From Clostridium beijerinckii (lineage in GTDB: Bacteria; Bacillota; Clostridia; Clostridiales; Clostridiaceae): a stretch of 64,000 nt of DNA. The notes under the pieces were generated by a model. The model was not told the DNA's origin, searched no databases, and saw nothing but the letters and a program-made list of their open reading frames with translations. The stretch's first letter is position 1, and the number at the start of each line of letters is the position of its first letter. The DNA lies in contig NZ_CP073653.1 of NCBI RefSeq assembly GCF_018223745.1, forward strand, positions 3,496,001 to 3,560,000, written 5' to 3'. This document shows positions 8,690 to 16,999 of the stretch, piece by piece. Position numbers and translations under genes: made by a program.

Positions 8690-8995
8690 CCCCGATAGGG
8701 AATATGCATTTCATATCTTAAATAGTTTTTTATTTAAATTCCTTAAAGGAATCTAACCAAGTTTTATATAGTCTAGTATAATACTCCTGAATAGAAGATA
8801 GATGTAAACCTCCATGGGAGGTCTTTTAGAACCTATACCCGTAAAAAAGCGTATCATTTCATCAGGTAGAATTCTATGTTTAGCTGGTTGGGTTTCCCTT
8901 CGGGAATTACCCGTGTCACAAACAAGGTTATAAGCTATCTGACAGAGTGGAAGTTCTATTCTATATCTAAAATTTAATTTAAGGAGATATATACA
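8690..8995 (+). ncRNA. Non-coding left end of IS110 element, candidate bridge RNA region
   Basis: About 300 bp ahead of the transposase holds no gene but strong secondary structure. ACCTCC-ATG-GGAGGT forms a perfect hairpin at 8808-8822. GGGT-TT-CCC-TTC-GGG-AATT-ACCC forms a nested hairpin at 8890-8912. AGCTGGTT and AGGTTATAAGCT flank it. In IS110-group elements the bridge RNA that specifies target and donor is made from the non-coding left end, so this is the expected place. The exact element boundary and RNA ends are not visible to me. Confidence 0.5.
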
Positions 8996-10301
8996 ATGTC
9001 TAATTTTTTTTATAGTCCTGTAATAGGAATTGATGTTTCAGCTGATTTTTCATATACTGCAATACTCGCACCGAATGGTGATATTTATAAGAAGTCATTT
9101 AAAATAAAGCATGATCTCAATGGCTTCAACCACTTAGTTAATGAAATAAAAAAAGTGGAAGAAGAGTTTAACATGAAAACTGCAATTTTCATGGAGTCCA
9201 CTGGCGTGTACCATTTATCTCTTTTCCACTATCTTAATAAATATTTCGATAACACATTTGTTATCAATCCACTCGTTACTAAGTCTAACAAAAATGGTGA
9301 CATAAGAAAAGTGAAAAATGATAAAAAAGACGCTTTATCTATTGCAACAATAGGAAAATTTCAAAACATTAAGTTATCACAACAACTTAGCCTTGATATT
9401 TTTCTTCTGAAAAATCTTGTAAGAGAGTATTACAAACTTACAGATACTAGCTCTACTTTTAAGAAAAAATTATCCGCTGATTTAAGAGTTATTTTTCCTT
9501 ATGGCTATAATACTATATTTTCAGATTCAACATCTAAAAGTTCAATTGAGCTTTTAAGTCAATATCCAACGCCACAATCAATTTTAGAGGCACCTAAGGA
9601 AAATATAATTAAGATTTTCCTTAATAGCTCTAAAAAGGGCATTATCTGGTCGGAAAATACATATTCCAAATTATTTAAGGTTGCTAATGAAGCTAAAATA
9701 ATTGGCTTACCGTTAGACGGTTTAGCCGTCAAAATAGCCAGCTCTATAACATTAATAAAAACTATTCAATCAGAGATTGATACATTGCTACAGAAAATTA
9801 ACAATTTTATACAGTCTGAAACTTTTCCTGAATCTATTAGAGCTAATATTGAACTAATTGATTCAATTCATAAGCATAGGGCAATTAACTGCTATTACTA
9901 TAATAGCTGAAATAGGTGATATTGATGGTTTTCTTAAGCCCAAACATCTTGTAGCTTTCTTTGGTATTGATAGCTCAGTTAATCAATCAGGTAATTTTAA
10001 AGGCGATGATAATAAAATTTCAAAAAGAGGAACTCGAATCGGTCGAAGAGCATTATATTCTGTTGCACTAGCTTCAATCCGTAACAATCGTAATGGAGTT
10101 CCTATAAATAAAGTCCTATTAGATTATTATCAAATAAACCTTAAAGGCAAAAAGCCTAAAATCGCCTTAGTCGCTATAATGCATAAAATTATAAACTACA
10201 TTTTTGCTGTTCTCCGAAATCAAACTCCGTTTGAGCAAAGAGATCCCAAAATACATAAGCAAATGTTCCTGGAAAATAACTCTTTAAACAAAGTCGCTTA
10301 A
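8996..10301 (+). pseudogene. IS110-family transposase (DEDD), frameshifted
   Basis: Two overlapping frames, 8996-9910 and about 9858-10301, together make one IS110 transposase of about 430 aa. The first part has the RuvC-like DEDD domain: GIDVSADFS (Asp), MESTGVY (Glu) and KNDKKDALSIA (two Asp). The second has the Tnp_20 domain: IGQLTAITIIAEIGD, then KISKRGTRIGRRALY with the serine region. Around 9866-9876 one extra base breaks SIHK-IGQLTA; removing one base in ATTCATAAGCATAGGG restores the frame. No slippery run is present, so this looks like inactivating mutation, not programmed frameshifting. Confidence 0.9.
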
Positions 10302-10319
10302 TTTTATTCCAATTTCTGT

Positions 10320-10350
10320 AACCGTTCGTGTTTTGGAACGGTTTGTTTGC
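10320..10350 (+). terminator. Hairpin after IS110 transposase
   Basis: AACCGTTC (10320-10327) pairs with GAACGGTT (10336-10343) around an 8-nt loop and is followed by TGTTTG. It is a probable terminator or element-end hairpin. Confidence 0.6.
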
Positions 10351-10399
10351 CATACTCTTTTTCCAAAAACTATTTTTTTGAAAATTAACTTGACTATTA

Positions 10400-12244
10400 T
10401 TAGCTGGTCTTATCATTACCTTTCCCTAACCTCTTGCTTTTCTTAAAAGAGCTATCGTTATTCTCATCTAATTTCTTTGTTACTTTCCATGAAATAGATC
10501 TGCCGTACTCTTTCCACATATGAGCATATATGCCATCCTCTTTTAATAATTCTTCATGCTTTCCTTGCTCTTTTATCCTTCCGTCTGCCATAACTAAGAT
10601 TTTATCCGCTCCACATATAGTAGATAATCTATGAGCTATCATAAGCACTGTTTTTCCTTTAGTAAGTTTTTCGAAAGCTTTTTGTATTTGACTCTCATTC
10701 TCAGGATCTGCAAACGCTGTTGCCTCGTCTAATATTACAATCGGTGAATCTTTTAATATAGCCCTAGCCAAAGCTATTCTCTGACACTCTCCACCAGATA
10801 AATATATTCCTTTTCCACCAATTACCGTATTAATGCCTTCTGGAAACTTTTCTATAATATCTGAGCATTGTGCTTCTCTAACTGCTTCAAGTACCTCATC
10901 TATTGTTGCTTTTGGTTTTGCTATTCTAATATTTTCTAAGATACTTGCTTTTAAGAGCCTTGTATTTTGAAATACGAAAGAAACTTTGTCCATTAAATCC
11001 TTTTTTAAAACATCCCGAACATCAACATCATCTATTTTAACATTCCCCTTATTAACATCGAAAAATCGTGGTATTAAGCCTGCTACCGTACTTTTTCCAC
11101 TACCTGATGCCCCTACTAATGCTATAGTTTCACCTTCACTAATAGAAAAACTTATATCATCTACTGTAGGCGACGTATTTCCTGGATAAGTGAACGTAAC
11201 ATGTTCAAAAGAAACTCTTCTTCCATTTATTTTTTGTGGATCTTCTGGCTCTTTTAAAGGCTTTTCATCCAAAATAGCATCAATCCTTTTAACTGCCTCC
11301 TTAGCCACCATAATGTTTTCTATTATCTTCATTATCTTAGTTAACATATTAACGCTTACTGGTGTAAATAATACATAAAATATAAAATCAAGTAAAAAAC
11401 CTTTATAATCTGATGTATTTTTAATAACGAGAATGCCAACTGGTATCAAAAATGCAAAAGCTCCATTGACAGCTACTGTGAAGATAGTCATAGGAATTTG
11501 GCACTCAGCAGCATAACTAGATGCAAATTTACTATATTTATTAATTGAATCGTGGAAACTCTTAAAAGAAAATACAGTTTGTTGAAATACTTTTACTACT
11601 GGAATTCCTCTGATATATTCCACAGCTCCATTGGACATTTCCTCAAGAGCATTTTGATATTTTTCTATAGAATCTGCTTTCTCTCCCCCCATCAATTTTT
11701 TCAAGCAAAGAACACCTATTACTGTAGGAATTAAGCACACTGCTCCAAGTCTCCAATCAAAAATAAACAGTAAAACAAATATTGCAATTGGTGATACTAT
11801 TGCTCCTGCTAAATCTGGAAGCTGATGTGCTAAAAATGTCTCTGTTAAACCTGCATTATCATCAATAACCTTTCGAAGCTTCCCTGTATTGTTACTTGAA
11901 AAAAAACCCAATGGAAGTTTTACTATATGATGAATAGCCTTAATTCTCATGTTCCTTGCAATCCTAAATGCAGAAATATGTGAACACATAAGTGCTATAA
12001 AATATATAAGCATACTTATTACAGCTAGAAATACAGCGCACCATCCATAAAATGAAAGTTCCATAACATTAGGTGCTTTCGGAAGTGACGTAATAAGCTC
12101 TCTTGCTACAAACCATAAACAGACAAATGGTCCTAATGCTAAAACTGCACTTATAGCGGACAGAACAAATGCCAGCAAAGTTAAAAATTTATACTTTCCA
12201 GCAAACTCCATCATTCTGGAAAGCCCTTCTTTCTTTTCAATCAT
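10400..12244 (-). CDS. ABC transporter, fused permease-ATPase (YbtP/YbtQ-like pair 1, first subunit)
   Basis: A 614-aa half-transporter with an N-terminal exporter-fold membrane domain (about residues 20-310) and a C-terminal ATPase. The ATPase shows GASGSGKST, LSGGECQR and IVILDEATAFADPENE. The ATAFxDPENE D-loop is typical of the YbtPQ/IrtAB branch of Fe-siderophore transporters. It follows an AraC gene and is the heterodimer partner of the protein at 6823-8574. A DtxR-like palindrome upstream of the AraC gene suggests metal control of the whole group. The C-terminal tail is basic and serine-rich. Confidence 0.88.
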   Translation of the reverse strand: MIEKKEGLSRMMEFAGKYKFLTLLAFVLSAISAVLALGPFVCLWFVARELITSLPKAPNVMELSFYGWCAVFLAVISMLIYFIALMCSHISAFRIARNMRIKAIHHIVKLPLGFFSSNNTGKLRKVIDDNAGLTETFLAHQLPDLAGAIVSPIAIFVLLFIFDWRLGAVCLIPTVIGVLCLKKLMGGEKADSIEKYQNALEEMSNGAVEYIRGIPVVKVFQQTVFSFKSFHDSINKYSKFASSYAAECQIPMTIFTVAVNGAFAFLIPVGILVIKNTSDYKGFLLDFIFYVLFTPVSVNMLTKIMKIIENIMVAKEAVKRIDAILDEKPLKEPEDPQKINGRRVSFEHVTFTYPGNTSPTVDDISFSISEGETIALVGASGSGKSTVAGLIPRFFDVNKGNVKIDDVDVRDVLKKDLMDKVSFVFQNTRLLKASILENIRIAKPKATIDEVLEAVREAQCSDIIEKFPEGINTVIGGKGIYLSGGECQRIALARAILKDSPIVILDEATAFADPENESQIQKAFEKLTKGKTVLMIAHRLSTICGADKILVMADGRIKEQGKHEELLKEDGIYAHMWKEYGRSISWKVTKKLDENNDSSFKKSKRLGKGNDKTS

Positions 12245-12387
12245 TCAAATTCCTCTTTTCTACTATATAATTTCTTTAAAATAACATGATTATAATACAT
12301 ACCATTTTACAATTTACTGTAAATCAACACTCCTTTATAAAATAGTGATTTAGATTATTATTTCTGTGCCATTTAAATCTATAAAAT

Positions 12388-13329
12388 TCAATTTTCAAAT
12401 GTAGTCATATCTCCTTTTCTATATTCTGTTGGATTCACCCCAATTGCTTCCTTAAAAGCCGCTGCAAATTTGCTTTGGTTTTCATATCCAACTGTTGCTG
12501 ATATATTCATAACAGTTTCATCAGTTTTTCTAAGCAAAGATGCAGCATATTCTATTCGGTACTCCTTTATATATTTTGCAATGCTTTTACCATAAATAGC
12601 TTTAAAGCAACTGCTAAGCCCTGATTGACTTATATTATATTTTTCTGCCAACTGCTTAAGTGTAAGATTATTCGATAGATTTTTAATAAGCTCATCATGA
12701 ACATTTTTCACAATTTCAGTTTGTGCTTTTAAATAGTATTTATTTTTAGCTTCATTTTCATTGGCACAGGTTTCATTTAAAAGCAAAATAAGTTCTAACA
12801 CTTTAATCTTTAAATAGCTTTCTATAGCTGCTTCTGGCAAATCAGGTAAACTAAATAAATCAAGAAAAATTCTTTCTATCTTCCCTCCTACCCAATTAAT
12901 GCAATTTCCAACCTTTGCAAAATGTTTTTCTGAAGAAAACAACCTCTTCTGAAAAGTCTTTATGTCAATCAAGGAGCCTTTTAAAATTTCAGGTAAACAC
13001 TTAGAAAGTTCATCAATATAAATGTATATAGAAATTCCTTTATACTCTGCCATCGGAAAAGTGTTAACTGGAGGATATTTTCCCATAAGCCCTGCATACA
13101 AATCTCCACTTCCCATATAAACACATACACCTCCCTCAAATTCGCACTGAATACGCCCTTCATGGCAATAACCAATTTCAATCATTTCCCCACTTATTTG
13201 AGGTAGGATTTGTTCATTTGCGAATATTGACAACTCTTTACACTTAAATTCTTCATAGTTAAGTACAATTCCTGGAAATATTTCATGTATGCAAATACTA
13301 CCACACCCTAGAATATCTATTCTCTCCAA
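12388..13329 (-). CDS. AraC-family transcriptional regulator (ABC pair 1)
   Basis: A 313-aa protein with an N-terminal sensor-like domain (about 1-200) and two C-terminal helix-turn-helix motifs: LTLKQLAEKYNISQSGLSSCF and then MNISATVGYENQSKFAAAFK, ending VNPTEYRKG. It lies 143 bp upstream of and in the same direction as the first ABC gene, as in YbtA/PchR-type regulation of siderophore uptake. A perfect 22-bp palindrome 40 bp before its start is a likely DtxR-type operator, so the regulator itself may be repressed by metal. The effector is unknown. Confidence 0.9.
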   Translation of the reverse strand: MERIDILGCGSICIHEIFPGIVLNYEEFKCKELSIFANEQILPQISGEMIEIGYCHEGRIQCEFEGGVCVYMGSGDLYAGLMGKYPPVNTFPMAEYKGISIYIYIDELSKCLPEILKGSLIDIKTFQKRLFSSEKHFAKVGNCINWVGGKIERIFLDLFSLPDLPEAAIESYLKIKVLELILLLNETCANENEAKNKYYLKAQTEIVKNVHDELIKNLSNNLTLKQLAEKYNISQSGLSSCFKAIYGKSIAKYIKEYRIEYAASLLRKTDETVMNISATVGYENQSKFAAAFKEAIGVNPTEYRKGDMTTFEN

Positions 13330-13369
13330 ACTAATTCACCTCTTATCTTCATTATCAAAATACTCCAGC

Positions 13370-13391
13370 ATAGTTAGTCGCGACTAACTAT
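13370..13391. promoter_or_regulatory. Perfect 22-bp palindrome, DtxR/IdeR-like operator upstream of AraC gene
   Basis: Half-site ATAGTTAGTCG followed by its exact reverse complement. The TTAGTTAG/CTAACTAA logic resembles the DtxR/IdeR box (TTAGGTTAG, then CTAACCTAA). It lies where it can block the promoter of the AraC-ABC-ABC group. A DtxR-family gene is 1.3 kb away. Confidence 0.7.
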
Positions 13392-13550
13392 ACTGAATTA
13401 TACTATATTCCATTTTTTTCTTACAAGCCCAAAACATTATATTTAGCTCCAAAACATAATTGAATTTTATAAACATAAAAAAGAAATATCGTACGGCTAC
13501 TTAAAATAGTTGTACAATATTTCTCAATTCCTTTAAACAAATTTCAAACT

Positions 13551-13850
13551 TTAATTATTACTATTAATATTAGAACACTTGTATTCTAATATTTTTTTTA
13601 AGGCAGTTCCACTGCTCTGATGACATCGTATTAATTCAGCTTCATTTGTATCAGTATTAGATAACACGCATTGTATCATTTTATGTGATACAGTATTTGT
13701 GAACAATACAAGTAGGTCAGGCTTTCCAATTTGCTTTTTTAAATTACTTTGCATTTGAGTAAAGACCTTTGCTTTACAATTATAATTCTTACATATTTTT
13801 TTGTATTCACAAACCATTCGATCATGGCCACCAATTATAACAATACTCAT
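13551..13850 (-). CDS. DUF2325 family protein
   Basis: A 99-aa protein starting MSIVIIGGHDRM, with CKNYNCKAKVF and KPDLLVLFTNTVSHKM, the pattern of DUF2325 proteins. The fold is probably a small Rossmann-like domain; no activity is established. Such genes often sit near iron-transport genes in Firmicutes, and here it lies between two DtxR-like sites and the AraC-ABC group. AGAGGTGG precedes the ATG. Copy R2a of the second repeat family lies upstream, between the gene and the operators at 14109 and 14229. Confidence 0.8.
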   Translation of the reverse strand: MSIVIIGGHDRMVCEYKKICKNYNCKAKVFTQMQSNLKKQIGKPDLLVLFTNTVSHKMIQCVLSNTDTNEAELIRCHQSSGTALKKILEYKCSNINSNN

Positions 13851-13960
13851 TTCTCTTTTCCACCTCTCTCATCTAACTATAGAATAATATTTTTAAGCGA
13901 ATTTACTTTTTAGAAATTCACATATATAATTTCATTTAACTATTATGTTTTATCTAATGA

Positions 13961-14060
13961 TATATATTGCAATTCACAATGCACATTTCACAATTACGGT
14001 TAAAATTCTTGCAATATTTTTAGAATTATGATGAAGAATTATTTTTGCAACGTATATATT
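13961..14060. repeat. R2-family element, copy R2a
   Basis: A roughly 100-bp element flanked by TATATATTGCAA and TTGCAACGTATATA (imperfect inverted ends). It holds one CAATTCACAATGCAC unit and then the conserved AAATTCTTGCAATATTTTTA and GAATTATGATGAAGAATTAT. Three relatives are at 35531, 58521 and 59960. Confidence 0.75.
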
Positions 14061-14108
14061 AAAAAATCTTAAAGTTCATATATTTTATAATTACTTAATA
14101 TTATTTTT

Positions 14109-14127
14109 TTAGTTAGTCTTAACTAAC
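14109..14127. promoter_or_regulatory. DtxR/IdeR-like operator, upstream of DUF2325
   Basis: GTTAGT-CTTA-ACTAAC (14112-14127) with TTAGTTA/TAACTAA symmetry. It is the same motif as at 13370 and 14229. Its distance of about 260 bp from the DUF2325 gene may have grown by insertion of R2a. Confidence 0.6.
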
Positions 14128-14228
14128 CCAATATTATATTTATATAGTGCCCCTATTTCACAATAACATGCATGATAAAATCATCACAAAAATTCAAATC
14201 AATTGCACTATTGGATAATAAAGCAACT

Positions 14229-14250
14229 TTAGTTAGTCTTAACTAACTAA
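14229..14250. promoter_or_regulatory. DtxR/IdeR-like operator, upstream of DtxR-family gene
   Basis: TTAGTTAGT-CTTA-ACTAACTAA, with perfect 9-bp arms. It lies in the divergent region between the DUF2325 and DtxR-family genes and suggests autoregulation. Confidence 0.65.
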
Positions 14251-14355
14251 TATTAGTTTAATATATTCTAGTAAGATTGTCCAGTGCATTAATTACTTTT
14301 CTCATAAAATTACAGATGAGATATATGCTGTTATGCATCTTACAACTTGAAAATT

Positions 14356-14643
14356 AGACTTATTAGATGACTATATTTACAAAGTTACAAAGAACTTAAG
14401 TTTGTATCTTCATTAGAAATCATAAATATATTTGTGGAGAAAACATTTGAAAATGAGCTGTTAAAGGTTCTTAGCTGTAGGTTGTTCCATTTTAGCTTGT
14501 TACACTGAAAGTGGGAGCATGCTAAAGTGGATACAACCTGCTGCTTAGAACCTTCAGCGATATTTTCATAGCTTTTCGGAACAAAATATTTATGATTTCG
14601 GTACGTTACCACATAAATTTAGTTTTAGAGTTGGATATCTATA
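14356..14643. repeat. Long-palindrome element LP4 (class B, complete)
   Basis: Arms run from GAAATCATAAATATATTTG through GAAAATGAGCTGTTAAAGGT and TTAGCTGTAGGTTGTTCC to the tip TTTAGCTTG...AGCATGCTAAA, then back through ATACAACCTGCTGCTTAGAA and GATATTTTCATAGC to TATTTATGATTTCGG. It ends with GGATATCTATA. The element sits between the DtxR-like operator at 14229 and the DtxR gene start. A 75-codon frame inside it is an artefact of the palindrome. Confidence 0.85.
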
Positions 14644-14730
14644 ATTTGATGTTAAATATGCATTATGATATACTTACTTCATTAAAATTTAAATTTCATT
14701 ACATAGATTTTATTGAAAGAGGGTCTTTAT

Positions 14731-15099
14731 ATGGCTATAAATGAATCAGTCGAAAACTATTTAGAAACAATTTTAATTTTAAGCCAAAAATCACATGCAG
14801 TTCGTTCTATTGATGTTGCTACAGAACTTAATTTTAAAAAATCCAGTGTAAGCGTTGCTATGAAAAATCTTCGCGAAAAAGAATATATATCTATAGCAGA
14901 TGATGGAAATATAGTTCTCACTGACGCGGGTAAAGAAATAGCAAATATGGTCTATGAAAAGCACACTTTTCTTTCTAACTGGTTAAAATCTATTGGTGTA
15001 GATGAGAAAGTTGCTGTTGAAGATGCATGTAGAATTGAACATGTTATAAGCAATGAGAGTTTTGAGGCTATGAAGAAATATGTGAATAAAAATACTTAA
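14731..15099 (+). CDS. DtxR/MntR-family metal-dependent repressor
   Basis: A 122-aa protein: a winged helix (ESVENYLETILILS, then VRSIDVATELNFKKSSVSVA) and a helical metal-binding/dimerisation domain containing VAVEDACRIEHVIS, whose Cys/Glu/His are the expected metal ligands. It lacks the SH3-like third domain of DtxR proper, like MntR and short clostridial relatives. I chose the ATG at 14731, 7 nt after GAGGG; a TTG at 14713 is less likely. With corepressor metal (Fe or Mn, not decidable) it probably binds the three nearby TTAGTTAG palindromes. Confidence 0.9.
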   Translation: MAINESVENYLETILILSQKSHAVRSIDVATELNFKKSSVSVAMKNLREKEYISIADDGNIVLTDAGKEIANMVYEKHTFLSNWLKSIGVDEKVAVEDACRIEHVISNESFEAMKKYVNKNT

Positions 15100-15113
15100 G
15101 TAATAGATAACCA

Positions 15114-15141
15114 AAAGTGGAGAGCCCTTGCTCCCCACTTT
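15114..15141. terminator. Bidirectional terminator between DtxR and ABC-F genes
   Basis: AAAGTGGAGAG (15114-15124) pairs with CTCCCCACTTT (15131-15141), one mismatch, loop CCCTTG. It separates converging genes and has A/T tracts on both sides. Confidence 0.85.
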
Positions 15142-15162
15142 AATAAATTTAAATTGATTTAA

Positions 15163-16641
15163 CTAAAGCTCCACAAACTTTGTTGCAACATTTTTGCAAA
15201 ACTCACTGTCATGTTCTACAAATAATAGTGTTGGCGAATATTCAAGCAACAACTCTTCTATCTGCATACGAGAGATAACATCAATGAAATTAAGGGGTTC
15301 ATCCCAAATATACAAGTGAGCTTTTTCACAAAGACTTTTTGCAATCAGTACTTTTTTCTTTTGCCCACCACTAAAGGATGATATATCCTTCTCAAATTGC
15401 TCTCTTGAAAAATCGAGTTTTCTCAAAATTGCTTTAAAAAGACTTTCATCAATGCTGTTTTCAAAAGCATAGTTAGTCAAATTTCCCTTAAGATAAGAGG
15501 TATCCTGTGACACGTATGATATTTTTAGTCCGCTGCCTTTTCTAAAAGTACCTGTATATTTTATATTCTCATCACAAATAAGCTTGATAATACTTGATTT
15601 TCCACTTCCATTTTTACCTTTAAGTGATATTCTTTCACCTTGTTCAATACTAAAGCTGATATCTTTACAAACCATTGTATGTCCATAAAATATCGACACA
15701 TTTTCAAGTTCCAAAAGCTTATTTTTATGATAAGCAAGCTGAGAGATTTTCAAGCTGTCTGAGCTTTCAATATTTTTTAAAAGCTTAGATTTTTCTTCAA
15801 TTGAAGCCTCCCGTCTATTTTCAATTGATTTGGAACGCTTCATCATTTTAGCAGATTTATGACCAACATAGCCTTTATCAATCTTAGAGCCAGAGTTAGT
15901 TGTTCCTTTTTTTGATTTTTCCACTTCACTTGACCAACTACTAGTTCGCTTAGCAGATTCTGATAAACGATTAATGTCTCTCCTAAGTTTTTCGTTTTCT
16001 GCTAACTCATATCCATCCTGTCTCTTTTTATTTTCCCACCAACTTGAGAAATCACCTTTCTGTATTTCTATATTTGTCTTATTTATTGAGAGAATATGAT
16101 CAATACAATTGTCTAGAAAGGCCCTATCATGCGAAATTAAAATAAATCCTTTCTTTTTTCTTAAATAATTACTAAGTTTTTTTCTAGCTTCAGCATCCAG
16201 ATGATTTGTAGGTTCATCAATAAGTAGAAATGAATTTTCCTTCAAAAACATAGCTGCTAACAATGCCTTAGTCTGCTCTCCTTTTGATAGAGTGTAAAAT
16301 TGTCTATATAGAACATCGTCGTCTATATCTAGCATTGATAGTTCTTTCATTATTTCCCAATCCATTGAATTTGGGCTAATTTCCTTTATAATATCTATTG
16401 TAAAATTTTCTTGTTCTTCTACCTCATATGGAAAGTATTCAAAATTTACATTGGTTGATATATTTCCAGTATATTCATATTTTCCAAGTAAAAGATTAAA
16501 AAAAGTAGTCTTTCCTCGTCCATTCCTTCCCGTAAATCCCAATTTCCAATCAGTATCAATCTGGAAACTAACATTTTCAAAAATAGTATCGTAATTTCCA
16601 TCATAAGAGAAGGTAAGGTTTGTAACATTTATTAAAGACAT
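15163..16641 (-). CDS. ABC-F ribosomal protection protein, Lsa/CplR-like
   Basis: A 492-aa soluble protein with two ATPase domains and no membrane segments. Domain 1 has TGRNGRGKTTF and LSKGEQTKALLA with LLIDEPTNHLDAE. Domain 2 has KGKNGSGKSS and FSGGQKKKVLIA with IWDEPLNF. The charged linker between them (about residues 180-320) is the interdomain arm that reaches the ribosomal tunnel. The start MSLINVTNLTFSYDG matches my memory of Lsa/CplR proteins, which protect against lincosamides, streptogramin A and pleuromutilins. Resistance is inferred. An upstream leader with a hairpin and small ORF fits antibiotic-induced control. Confidence 0.88.
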   Translation of the reverse strand: MSLINVTNLTFSYDGNYDTIFENVSFQIDTDWKLGFTGRNGRGKTTFFNLLLGKYEYTGNISTNVNFEYFPYEVEEQENFTIDIIKEISPNSMDWEIMKELSMLDIDDDVLYRQFYTLSKGEQTKALLAAMFLKENSFLLIDEPTNHLDAEARKKLSNYLRKKKGFILISHDRAFLDNCIDHILSINKTNIEIQKGDFSSWWENKKRQDGYELAENEKLRRDINRLSESAKRTSSWSSEVEKSKKGTTNSGSKIDKGYVGHKSAKMMKRSKSIENRREASIEEKSKLLKNIESSDSLKISQLAYHKNKLLELENVSIFYGHTMVCKDISFSIEQGERISLKGKNGSGKSSIIKLICDENIKYTGTFRKGSGLKISYVSQDTSYLKGNLTNYAFENSIDESLFKAILRKLDFSREQFEKDISSFSGGQKKKVLIAKSLCEKAHLYIWDEPLNFIDVISRMQIEELLLEYSPTLLFVEHDSEFCKNVATKFVEL

Positions 16642-16713
16642 GCATTTGTCCTCCTTTGTAATTAGTTTATTATTAATCTAAAATAACAAAGTCGGAAAAT
16701 TAGGCGACTGCTT

Positions 16714-16800
16714 CTACTTCATATAAATATAAACGTCGCTTGAAGTATCCGGCTTTATATGAAGATTGTCATGTGTTAGGTTTGTATCTTTATTTTCCAT
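16714..16800 (-). CDS. Leader peptide (28 aa) upstream of ABC-F gene
   Basis: A 28-codon ORF, starting MENKDTNLTH and ending VYIYMK, with a strong GGAGGTG 9-10 nt before the ATG. It ends 72 nt before the ABC-F ATG. Its 3' half overlaps alternative pairings: CTTCATATAAA with TTTATATGAAG, or GCGAC with GTCGC plus AAGCCGG with CCGACTTT. Short translated leaders with alternative hairpins commonly control ABC-F and Erm genes by drug-induced ribosome stalling. That role is inferred here from layout. Confidence 0.6.
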   Translation of the reverse strand: MENKDTNLTHDNLHIKPDTSSDVYIYMK

Positions 16801-16830
16801 GATACTTTTCACCTCCTTATATCGTATTTT

Positions 16831-16873
16831 AGAAAAAAATAAGAGCTGCAAGAAATTATTATCCTTACAGCTC
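16831..16873 (-). terminator. Attenuator-type terminator in ABC-F leader
   Basis: On the minus strand GAGCTGTAAGG and CTTGCAGCTC form a stem of about 10 bp followed by TTATTTTTTT. It lies between a candidate promoter (TATACT near 16902) and the leader ORF, so most transcripts could end before the gene. Confidence 0.7.
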
Positions 16874-16999
16874 ATAAATATACGTAGTTCAGCTAATTAG
16901 TATAGCGTAACATAGAAATATATATTAAGAGAAAATAGAATAACTTTCTTGCATATGTACAACAAAATAAACAGAGTCCACTCGTTCACTCCTCTATTA

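Larger units (their letters stand above)
8690..10345 (+). mobile_element. IS110-family insertion sequence
   Basis: Consists of the structured left end, the frameshifted DEDD transposase and a short right end with a hairpin. It lies in the opposite orientation to, and between, two ABC genes that should be adjacent, as in the second ABC pair at 22026-25567, where the two genes overlap by 7 nt. Boundaries are approximate because IS110 elements lack long terminal inverted repeats and no sibling copy is in the window. Confidence 0.75.

Noticed and set aside
9858-9910. Programmed frameshift in the IS110 transposase
   Set aside because: IS110 transposases are normally single frames, and no slippery run or stimulatory structure is visible at the overlap.
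14385-14612. 75-codon open frame inside LP4
   Set aside because: It lies entirely in a palindromic element, has no ribosome site, and similar frames do not persist in other copies.
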